This document shows, one piece after another, positions 43,101 to 55,200 of a stretch of 64,000 nucleotides of DNA (within the stretch, counting starts at the first letter, position 1; every line of letters begins with the position of its first letter). The notes below the pieces were generated by a model. The model was not told the origin of the DNA. It did not search any database and worked only from the letters and a program-made list of their open reading frames with translations. A program made the translations under genes and the position numbers. This stretch comes from Sipunculus nudus (taxonomy: Eukaryota; Annelida; Sipuncula; Golfingiida; Sipunculidae): contig CM049321.1 of assembly GCA_026874595.1 (NCBI GenBank), forward strand, positions 26,337,479 through 26,401,478, written 5' to 3'.

Positions 43101-46100
43101 TATACTTTTGATGACCTTGACCTTGACATTTGACCTATAATGCCCAAAAACAATAGGCCTCCAGGACTTTTGCTTGTCTACCAGCTGTATAAGTTTGAAA
43201 GCAATTGCTGGAAAATTGTGGCCTGTAGAGAGTACACAGACAGACAGACAAACAAACAAACAGACAAACAGACATCCGCGACTGACCAACCTGCTTGCAG
43301 AAATCGAAGATTTCCGGCAAGCAACAAACAGACATCCGCGACTGACCAACCTGCTTGCAGAAATCGAAGATTTCCGGCAAGCAATAAACAGAGATTTGCG
43401 ACTGGCCAACCTGCCTGCAGAAATGGAAGATTTCCGGCAAGCAATTAAAAAAAAACGGTTCGGGTCCTTTCCTGAAGGACTCACCGACCGAAACTTTGGA
43501 CAGCAATCACCTGCATGCGCACAGATGTGCAGGCACGCGTTTTAGGTCTGACCAGGTCTGACCAGGTCTGAGGGCACACTGGAATGGTGACATTCCTATG
43601 GCCCTGAGAAAATGGTCAGCCCGTCCGGTATATTTATTCACAAGTTTTTACCAGGAAATGGCCGTGGTCCCCGCTACGCCAATTAATTCATCCCGTCGGC
43701 TGCGGGCCTGAATTGGCATTTGGCCCGATGGACCCTACACAAAACGAGCAAACTGCGCTGATTGTCGCTCATACCTACACGAGTCTTTGTCTTACTAAAA
43801 CGCGTGTCATCGTGCATTCCTGCATGACTCTGTGCAGTCAGGTTTCCCTCCGTTTATAAAGTTTATATGGACATACTGACAAAGTGACACAAGACCGAGA
43901 CCAGATGACTTAACCAGGTTATGGAGAAGACTCAGACGAAGAACATAAGCTATGGTTTATGTAATTGAGTCTTTGGGTTTTAGAGATATGGCCAATATGA
44001 TGATATGTGTGTCAGGGTCATGTGCAGCGCCCCCTAGCGGCCAATTCTGGAAAATGAATAATCGGTTTCGAGATATTAGTGTAAGACATAAGATGTAATA
44101 GTTTTAAAAGGATTCTTTCAAAACTGTGTCCTGTAGAATGCTATATGTGAGACGCAAGAACCGGCAAGCAAGCGGATTTGAGGACAACTGAGAAACAGAC
44201 GGACACACTGACAAAGTGACTCAAGATTGAGTCGAAATGACTACACCAGGATTTTGGAAAGACTCAGAGGAAGAAAATAAGCTGTGGTTTATGTAATTGA
44301 GCTTTATAATTTTGAAGGTATTGCCAAAACATGATATGTTGGAGAGGTTTGCACCCAGCGCCCCCTAGCGGCCGAATTCAAAAAGTGAAAAATTTGTTTC
44401 GAGATAATAGTGTAGGACTTACGATATGTCAGTTTCAAAAAGATTCCTGCAAAACTGTGGCCTCCAGGGCAAGATTACTGAAATCTCGAAATATCTCGTT
44501 TGACGAGATATTGAACGAGATATCGCGAGAATTTTAATAAAATCTTGCAGTACTTGTTAAATGCTACCTCATGCAAAAAACTAGACCTCTCTAGCTTTAA
44601 AACTGACAAAGTTAGAAAAATAAGACCCCTTATTTCAGAATATCATGACTTTTTCCCAAAAATTCGTAACCATGGTTACGGCAAATTTGAGTCAGCTACA
44701 CACCAGAAGACAGGCCTTGGAATGACGATTAAAATGAGCTACTGTTGAAGTAGATACGACCAATATTAACACAGATATGAACAAAAAACCGTTTTGTATA
44801 CTTTTGATGACCTTGACCTTGACATTTGACCTATAATGCCCAAAAACAATAGGCCTCCAGGACTTTTGCTTGTCTACCAGCTTTATAAGTTTGAAAGCAA
44901 TTGCTGGAAAATTGTGGCCTGTAGAGAGTACACAGACAGACAGACAAACAAACAAACAAACAGACAAACAGACATCCGCGACTGACCAACCTGCTTGCAG
45001 AAATCGAAGATTTCCGGCAAGCAACAAACAGACATCCGCGACTGACCAACCTGCTTGCAGAAATCGAAGATTTCCGGCAAGCAACAAAACTTGGAATATG
45101 AAGGAGTCTGTGTGATACTCCTGATCAGGTACCATTAGTCTAACCAAAGGTCAAATAAAACGGATGTCTGGGATATGATAGAGGATAACAACAGGTGGGC
45201 TGCTGGCAGGCCGTACCTGGTCGTGACAGGTGCAGGGCATACATAACCAGCTACAGTGTACAAGTAAATCACACACATCATAGCTGCCAGTAATATGTAA
45301 TATGATATATATAATAACAATAATTATAAAAATAAAAATAATGATAATATAAGTAATGTATAGAATAAAACCTTATATTTTGTGGAACTTAATGCTTATT
45401 TTAAAGTTCCCACTTGTCTCAAAGTCAGAAGCAGCTTTTCTTCTCCAGAATTTTAAAAATTTCAAAGCAGCATGCACGTTTGTGTTGAACCTTTGGCATT
45501 GATAAAAGGTATTGTACTTGCATAGATTCAGGGAAGTAAATAATCAAAACTGTTAGAGCCCTACCTTTTTATTTAATTATTTTTTCTTGAAACTAAACAT
45601 CCTTTGTTCTTAAAATTTAAAATATGAAGCTGTGATATTTTAATTTCAGTTGGTTTTGGTTCAACAGAAAATGCATCTGATTGCCCAGTTAACAAGCTGA
45701 GTATACCTGGGCATTATCTATAGAAGTTTATCATAATACTCTCAGCTGCAATCTGTGTCTGTCAGCTCCTGGACCAGCAGTCGATGAGTGTTAGAGACTA
45801 GTCCAGTAATCTTGATGCTTGGAGGTGTGTAGCTGTAACAGCTACCTGCAGACTAAATAAACAATGTCTCTGAAAACATGGCAAAGGGTGATGCAGGGTT
45901 TACCTTGGGAGCTCTCTGGACCCATACGGTGCCCAATTTCTGACGATGGTGTTAACAGCCCTGTCAGGGACTGCTTTACCTGGTTTGTTGGGCTGTTTGA
46001 CTGTTTGTTTCTCTGTTGGACCTGGATTCAGTCTTTTTGGCAACTACCAGCAAATACCCATGCTCCATAAATATATCACCTTTGGTTCTGCACCTGCTAG

Positions 46101-49100
46101 GAAGGAGTAAGCCTGGTGATAATAAGAAGATATACACAATTCAGTTGTTGTGCATTCCTGCATTAATTAATTTACAATCCATCATATAATTTGCATCTTA
46201 GCTAGCTGACCATGCAGCTTACAGACTAAAAGACAGCCAGAAAGTGTGATGCAAATGCTCTTAAGTCTTCACAAAATGACAGTAGCCATTAATATAGCCA
46301 TGTTTAATTTTAGTTGTTATAAAACAGCCTTCATACTTGACTTTCCATCAGCTTTCATTTTACCAGTAGCACTAATATCTCTTATTCCAAACCTCCCGTG
46401 GTTTTCAGATTTGAGGGTATACATTCTGTGCCAAAGAAGTCCACCTGTGGAGACCAGTGATGCTTTTTTATTTTATCTCACAGGCTGGTGCCAGATACTT
46501 TGAGCTGCACAAATATAATGTCTTCATGAATTTTCTTTTCATCTTCAGTGTGGGCTTAAAATTCTTCTGAACTTTATACATGTTCAGAGCGTGATTGGGT
46601 AATGGTTCAATAGGAAGCCAGCCTTTAAGCTTCAAGAATATTGGTTAACCTTCCAAGTGGAAAATTCTCTGTACTGAGGCCCTTGGCACAGGTCTTAACC
46701 ACAAGACTGCACCCTCCTTATCCTAGAATGAACTTTGCATAGATCAAAACTTTGAAAAAGAAATAGCTTGAACATAATTTGCAAGCCAGAAATACCAGGA
46801 AGACAAATATATAAGCAGATGAGACTAACAGAACTGAAATTAGAGTAAAACCTTTACATTGATATCAGTAATTTCAGATGGTATTTCAGTAATTCTGATA
46901 TGATTATATAAACATTTAATGAATGACATGTTGATATTGACATTATAGTGACAGTGATATCATCATATTAATGTCATAATGGTTTTGTCTTTGACAGATT
47001 TTGTCACAGATACAGTTTATCTATTAACTAGACATATAACCCAAGGACAGCTGTTGCGGACATTAAATCATCTGTAGCTACACCTGTTATTTCCCTCTAC
47101 AGGGACAGGTGGCTTTCAAATGAGAAAAGCTTGGCTGTTCTACCATTAGGTGGTTTGGACTGATCTTACTGTCACACTGCAAGCCAAAAAAAAACTTGCT
47201 GATTCCAGTCTGGTAGTCCTTTACCTACCCTGTTAAATAAAAAATTTAAGATAATGTGTTTTGGTCTTACAACATCTGTTAGATGATAAATATCAATGTC
47301 ATGTTCCTGCTGTGTCCAAAAAAAGATTATGAAATTTGCAAGTGCTCGGCAGCTGATAATGGCATTCAGAATTTTGCTGTGTTTTTACTTTTCATGATCT
47401 CCTACATTATAATAACTCTATATGTATTATCTGTATCTAAAATTACATTCTTATAGACAGAGAGCACATACCTCCACCAACACTGTAATTGTGGTTGTAC
47501 CAAATTCTGCCACCAGATGTCAGCATTAATCTTGTATTCATTCCAACAATACTAACATTACATATTGTTAAAAAAAATATGAGAATTATGTGAATCTGGC
47601 TAAAATTCAGATCAACCTCAATTGTAATGAACACTTTTTGAGACAGCCACACAGCTAGACAGGGTAAATACATAAACATCCTCCATAAAAGAGGTTTGTG
47701 TGCTAGGTTTTGTGAACTGAAGGATGCAGACCTGAGCTGAGCCAGTGGTACCAGTCATGATAAAACTTGGCATCACGTGTATTTCTTTGGTACAGTATAT
47801 AAATCAGCATGGCAGTGCTGGTAATTTTCTAGGTGTGTGCCAGCAGTCTACATGACTCACGGCATGAACTTTATTTATCTGGTTATTATATCTGTCTGGG
47901 TATGGTATGCTCACCCTTCTCCCGATCTTAATGACTTGGCTGTAGTATTTCTAGCTGCAGCGCTGCCAAGTTAATAAGGGGGTGTTGTGCGCTCTGAAGA
48001 GCTGACCATTAATCTAGTCCATGCAGTACAGTCATCATGAGCCTCAAGTATGATGGTGTATGAGTTTACATAGAACCATCATGGGGAGAGCTGTATATAT
48101 TCATTTTCCTGCCAGTCTTGGGTTTACCCTATTGCCAGGCATTCATCCACTTACAAACAGGGTACACCATGGAACCTGTGCTGAGAGGAGGAATTCAGGG
48201 GAGAGAGGGAGGGGGAGATAGTAGGGCCACCCAAAAAAAATATTACAATTGTGATATGTTTGTCAAAAAAAATTTAAACGTAAAATAATGGATTACTTTA
48301 ACCTAGTGGCTCTGCTTGACATATATTAAAAAAATTGTGATTCTTTCTCTGATTAGTCTTTAAAAGGCTCAGTATTAAAGGAAAGACTTTTTAAAACATG
48401 TGCATTAAACAGTTAATATTAAATAATAATTTCTTACCTAATCATGGAAAATTATTTATAATCATCTATTGTATCCATAAAAAAAATAAATGATTTAAAC
48501 TCAGAGGTGTTAGTCTTTGGCAAGGAAAGGTCTCAATGAGTGTCATATTTTGCTGGATGAACCAAGAAAAATATTTGATTTGAAATATTAAATAGAAGCC
48601 AGAATAAAATGTCAAGTACAAATAACTATATAGCTGATAAATTGTGCTGTAAGTAAACTAGATATATGGGCCAAAGTGAAGGAAGGAGATAATTTTCAAG
48701 AAATAAATTATTATATATAGTAATATCTGATATAATCATAGAGATAATTATGAGAGAGAAAAAGAGAGATAGATAGAAGAGAAATGGCTTAGTATTTTAT
48801 TCTCTGCTAAGTTTCTTCAGTGAGGTATATGTGATGCCATGGGGGGATAAGAGAGGAGTGATCTTATGGCAGGATACAGAAGGAAGTCTGAGTGAATGAG
48901 TATTATAATGATAAGGTGGTATCAGTGATGTATATATCTCTGATGTAGGATCTAAGAGATGAGTGAGGATATGCCAGGATCAGGAGGTAGGATCTGATGT
49001 AATGTCCGATCTGTGAAGTAGGATCCGTGAGGTCAGATCTATTAGTGAACTAGGATCTGATATAGGATCTGTAATGTGAAGTAGGATCTGTCAGGATCTT

Positions 49101-52100
49101 GAGATCTGTGAAATAGGATCTGTCATCTCGGGTAAGATCCTCCTTTGTTGTATGATCATTGATCAATGATGCAGGACCCTGTGGAAGGATCTGATGTAAG
49201 TTCTGTGAAACTGTTTGGATCATTCAGGTCAGACCTGCATTTGAATCAGGACCTGTCATGTAAAGTAGGATCTGTCAGGATAATGAGATATGATCCAATT
49301 CAGTATATTATCTGTGAGGTAGGATCTGTCATTGAAGTAGGATCTTGGGTAAGATCCTATATTGAGGTATGGTCTATCAGGCACAGGACCATGAGATAGG
49401 ATCTGTGGACAGACGAGGTAGGATATGTCACATGGTCTGTGAGTAAGGATCAGTGAGGTTGTGAGGATCAGAGTTAGGATCTGTGTGTGAACAGTGGAGG
49501 AATCATGAAGATGGGATAATTGCCCCCCCCCCCCCCCCAGGTACTTGGTATGTACAGCATGGGATGTATCGGTCAGAGCTGCTGCTGCTGCAGAGCAGGT
49601 GATGCTAGCTTCATCCCTCTTCTAGGGGAGCTATAAATAGATGACCTGAGCTGATGCTTGCTGCCAGGTATCATGTGTGCAGCCCCATCCTGCCAGACTC
49701 TCATGTGATGCACACATCTCCATCCTCCCCATGTTCTCTCATATCTAATAACTGTGACCCCACCAACAGCTGAACAACAAATCCAGAACCACTCTAATGC
49801 TAGATGAAAAAATGAAGGTTTTTAAAAACCAGATTATAAAACTGAAGAAAATGCGCTCAGACATTTATTACACCACATGCACCCCAGCCATCAGACTTGT
49901 TTACACAGTGATCAACAGTCCAGAGAAATATTTATATATAGGCTCTCAGTGTGTTATAGGGTGAACTTGGCACAAGCCCCACTGGTGGGGCTACAAAGTA
50001 CTGCATCACCATCAGAAGCAAACAATTCCTCAAATAACTGGACTGTGGCACCACATTGAAGCATTATAATAATTAAATGCGTTTTTATTTTTTTTACATC
50101 ATTTTCCTGACCAACCCTGACATTCACTGTGAATTAGAAGAGAATGTATGCTATTTACCCTGTAAATGTTAATGGCTAAGACAGGTGCATTTTTACCTTC
50201 ATGTTGCCATGGCAACTACATTTTCCCCTGAATTATATGCAAGTTATTGTATGGGAACATCCTGCCTCTACTATATCTTACTCAGGTGAGCACAGTGAAA
50301 GAGAAAGGAGTAAAAATCTGCTCATCCACAATCTTACCTCATTGCTTAAAATGATAACAACTTTGTTAAAGTGTTAATTTATTGCATTTTATGTTTTGAA
50401 TAATACCAGCCACCAGTGCTTGACTTACAAGATCAAGGTTTTAATTTATTTTAAAATATATGTTAAAGTTTGGGCATTAATTAGTGCATTTTTATCTATT
50501 GGGATGATCTTTTGTAAATCTAAATAAATTGAGTCATGAACATTTCTAAATGTAAAATAGAAAATGTGAAATATAAAAGCATTATAATGGGATGATGGGT
50601 CAGTCTTTTATGGTGTGCTGTGACCTTGACCGTGACCTCAACATAACCCAGGTCAGGTCAATGGCTGTGGACATTTATCCCATCATAGGTTTCTAGAGAT
50701 TCCTCAGACATCTAGTCATCTGTTTCCTATAGTTTTCATTAGTTTTCTGAAACTTTATTTGAATCATAGAATACATGTATGTTTAGTGAATTTTCATTTC
50801 AGCTGTTTCAGCAATGTCATGTTGGATGACATTTTTATCTGAAAGTGGCACACAGACAGATGTCATGAAACCTTTGTCCTAAGAAATGGTATTAGAAATT
50901 GTTTTTGTACATTGATAACAATTTTGATCATTTAATTTGATATGATAAGAATGATAACAATTAATAATAATAATAATTGATAATAATAATAATTTTGCAC
51001 CCCTTTTTCAGAGCAATGAATGGATCCGCGTGCGTATTCAACAGATGGAGCCCGACCTTATGGAGGTCGGCAGCTCTCTGGAGGAAGCTCAACAACTTCT
51101 GGCTGAACATGAGGAACTCCTCAGTAAGCTCAATGTAAGTATGCCACACGTACCGATCAGCTGGTCATACCGCTGTTGTAAAAAACACCAGTGTGACTGA
51201 AGTTATCACAAAAGTATTTTGGTCATATTACATTGGTTCTATAACTCATTCCACTTTACCACTGCTTTCTAGCAGGGTTTGCTGTGTCCCTCCACCAGGG
51301 AGTTGGCACAGGGCCAAGTATGTTCAACCATTGAGAGCTGGGTATTATAGGTCTGACTAAGTTAAAAACCGCAATACTCTGCTACAAATATTCTGAAAGT
51401 GTCTCCACACAGATGAATGCAGTGAAAATAGGAGGCTTTTTTTTTTGCTCCTTGGAGGTTATATATCTTCTCATGATGTTCCATGCTGTCAAAATAGCAG
51501 CCTCATTGCTGTCAGCACACTTATTTAAATAATAATCTTGACTCTCTTGTAAAAATATTACATTTTATTGACTATTGCATGATCAGTGAATCTAGATTAT
51601 TAAAATTTATCCAAAAAGTTACCCGAAGCAGTCTCTCATAATTCTCTCATTACCAGTAAGTGAGATGTGGGTAAGCCTGATTAAATGCAAGATACATCGG
51701 TTACTTCATATGAATGTGTACAAGAACATGTAACATCATGTGACTGTTTGAATAAAGGAATGTCAAGGTGAAAACAGTATAACTGTGTGTGTGTGTGTGT
51801 GTGTGTGCGGTTCATTTGCTTTTGTTTTATTTCATTTATATTGGGTATCTGAAGCCTTCAGTCCCTTTTATGAACAATATTAGGTTTCAGTGGAGTAATT
51901 AATTTCTGTATGCATAATACACCAAGGAAAAGTGCAATATATGAACTTCTGTGTCAAGAGGAAGAAGTTTCTGTCATTCTACAAGAAAAGTTTCTTTGAC
52001 ATCCTCTGGATATTCAATTTAAATAATATCTACTTACCAAAAGGTAAACTTCCATCCTATCCAAAAATTTCTAACCTGAATATACCACCAAGTTTTTGTA

Positions 52101-52177
52101 ATCTGAAATTTTATTTAAATTTTAAGTTTAACTTTACTTTAAATTAGAGACTCAAAAGCATATCCTTGTGTCAAATA

Positions 52178-52258
<81 letters not shown>

Positions 52259-55200
52259 ACCTGAGCCATATCATGTCAGCACCTGGTACATGGCACTCAT
52301 TTTCAAGCAGAGTAGCTCATGCCAGCCAGGACCGTCACATCACTGTTACAACAATGACATCACATTTTTAGTACAGACATGCAACTGGCAGCACAGACCA
52401 GATCACCACGAACCATATTAGTTGTACCACCTACATGCGAGCATAAAGAATGGTTTTATGAAACACTGATTTTTGTGATTTGATAACAGTTACACTGATA
52501 TTCATGAATATTCATGAACAGTCATGAATATACATGATGGTGTTTCACAATAACATATTGGGCTGGGAGTTTGGGTTTTGACTGGGCAGTTCGCAGGCCG
52601 CGGTGTGGGATGCAGGATGGGAGGATGGAGAGGTTGTTTGATGATATCGTGTGGATGGGAGAGGTTTTGTTACTAGTCGACAAACTGACCAGAAAGGTAT
52701 GGCTGTAAACTTGATGCTGAATTGAAAGTGGAAAATGTGTATACGAGTGTATGTATGTATGAGTATGTATGCATGCATTTGTGTATTTTCTTTGCACCGT
52801 AGTTGTTATTCACAGTAGAGTGTGAAATTTCCCATGTATTTGATCATATGTACATCTGAATATATGTCAAGCCTGGCTCTCATAGTGGGAATCAATATGC
52901 CTCTGTAGTGACATAACTAAAGCAAAAAAAAATGTCATGAAAGGTCTTTCAAAGTTTCATATGTTTCAAGCTTAGTTCAATACATTTTTCATCAACAATA
53001 AATTATAAGTTCTGTCGATTGCTGCAGACTATCTACAGTTGTGGAAAGTTGCAAACTTACAATGACAGACAGACAAACAGACAATCAAGGATATTCTAGT
53101 TGATGGACATGTGCAGCTGTAACTCATGTTTCACTCAGCATATTTATTTATATAATACAGGTACATGTTTGATATATATTTAAATACAAGACACCTCTCC
53201 TGATGACCACCTTCTTATTGTGGACACCTCTATTACGGACACTTGAGGCAGTCGTACAAAATATGAGTCTTATAACCTCTCAGATATATATATCTCTCTG
53301 TTACAGACAGTCCTGTTAATATGAAATAATGTTGAAGTTCTACTTTATTTATATTTATTATATTTATAGAGATCTGTATACACAGACACAGAAAGCTAGA
53401 TAAAGATCAGAATGAGAGCTATGCAGTCTGCGAGCTTGTACAACAAACACAAAAGAAATAAAACAAATTGTATTGATTTTGGTGTGGAGCAATCCCTGGA
53501 CCTGTTACACAGAGAACATTCTGTGTATTTTACACAGAGAGAACATTCTCTGTATGTTTTCATACTCTGACCTTGCAGTTAAAACAGAAGGATGTAACAG
53601 AGCTACTGACGCGGGCGGACGACCTGGCTGCCCAGAACAAGTCCTACCAGGAGGTCTACACCGCCATGGCCAAGTCGCTGGCGGAGGCCTGGAGGGACCT
53701 CAACGGTCAGCTGGAATACCGCAAAAAACTACTGGATCAGAGCATAGCATTCCACCAAAGTGCTGACTTTGTGAGTAGATTTATTGTCTCTGGAAAATAA
53801 GGTTTCATGTCATGTAGCTTAGTGAAAATAATTGTATATTTAAAAACATAATAGACATTTTCTGTGATAAAAATTATTTTCTGCTACTTTCTGCTTTTTT
53901 TTTGTTCTCATCATACTTTACAGTTATATTTATTAACAGTCGTATGATCTGTAAAGTGTGTGAAATCATGAATCAAATATGTGTTAGCGGTTTAATAATT
54001 GTGATGCAGGAAATGCAAATACCATTACATTTATGGCTTTGGCATTCAAATGATTTGTCAGGATTACACTCCCAAAGTTAAATTGTAGTTAGGTTGAGAG
54101 GTGATTATCATGCAAACTTAGTACAGCCAGTGCTGCCACCTGTTGGCCGAATCAGGTACCTGTAATAAGGCACAGTTTGTATTGACCTGTCTACATGGCG
54201 GCACATTGACATTAATGTGATACATTCCTCTTTGTAATATTACATATTTGTCACAAATTCAGAGAACTATTTCACGAAAGAAAGTTGGTTCCATTGTGCC
54301 TGGATGGTAGTGGCATAACTATGGCAGAAAATTAGGTTTCATGCATTCTGTTTTTGTCTTTATTGCACATCTCCCCTTGCCTTGGTGACCATTGAAATAT
54401 TAATAAATGTTGATTTTCCTCAAAGTCCTTTTGCATTTTAGTCAAATATGAATATATCGGACATTTGACTAAATATTAAACCAAAAGATGGTTTAATTAC
54501 ATTTTTTTTGGTAATAGAATATTAATTTTGAAAGTGACTTTAACTTGAGTGTTTTTGTATATGATAAACTATAATATAATATAATATAATATAATAAAAT
54601 ATAATGATTATCAGTGTTATACAAATTTTCAAATACACATTTTGCAATGAGTCTTTAGATAAATAAAAAAAACAAATTGTCAGTGTACTAGCTTACATAG
54701 CTCTTGTATTAGTATATGTAAACAATTATGGAGTTGATTTACACATGCACATGAGAGTTGTTTTGTTTTCTGTACAGTTTTCACAGAAGATGGAGGCTGC
54801 CCAGCACGGCTTCAGCCAGCCTGGCATGGCTTACGACATCCAGACAGCCAGGCAGCTCCTGCAGCAGCACCAAGACATTAAGAAAAGTTAGTAACAGTCT
54901 GTCTGCTCAATAATAGTAAAGTCACAAGTAATAATCCATACTTGGCTTTACTTATTTTCCATATGTTTTTATTATTATAAGTTTTCACTCAGAGAATTGT
55001 AAGAACGGTACACAAAGTGGCATAAAGTGTATATCTTTTGTTAAAATTAGCCAAGTTAAAGAACATTATGTATTAGAAGATTTGTTTTAAGTCATGTTTC
55101 ACATCTTGCTCATATAAATCTAATTTTGTGACTTTTACAGTATTTTAGAAACAGTTCTGTATTGAGGTGTCTCCTCTGCGCTTATATTACCCTTAGACAG

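Larger units (their letters stand above)
40132..45090 (+). repeat. Higher-order repeat: three large copies built of ~330-bp subunits
   Basis: The landmark cgccccctagc recurs at about 40618, 40949, 41281; 42357, 42684; and 44028, 44359, steps of 327-332 bp. Larger blocks begin near 40,132 and 41,864 (both agatgacctgaggtcacgcg) and about 43,868, and each ends in an (acagacag/acaaacaa) tract near 41,832-41,868, 43,235-43,265 and 44,930-44,966. cttgaccttgacc words recur. Non-coding; long open frames here are repeat artefacts. Confidence 0.85.

Noticed and set aside
43135-43545. Open frames of up to 162 codons on the minus strand and similar ones on the plus strand (also near 44,700-45,147)
   Set aside because: A 60-bp unit is a multiple of three, so all stop-free frames stay open. 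The peptides repeat every 20 residues and have no family resemblance.
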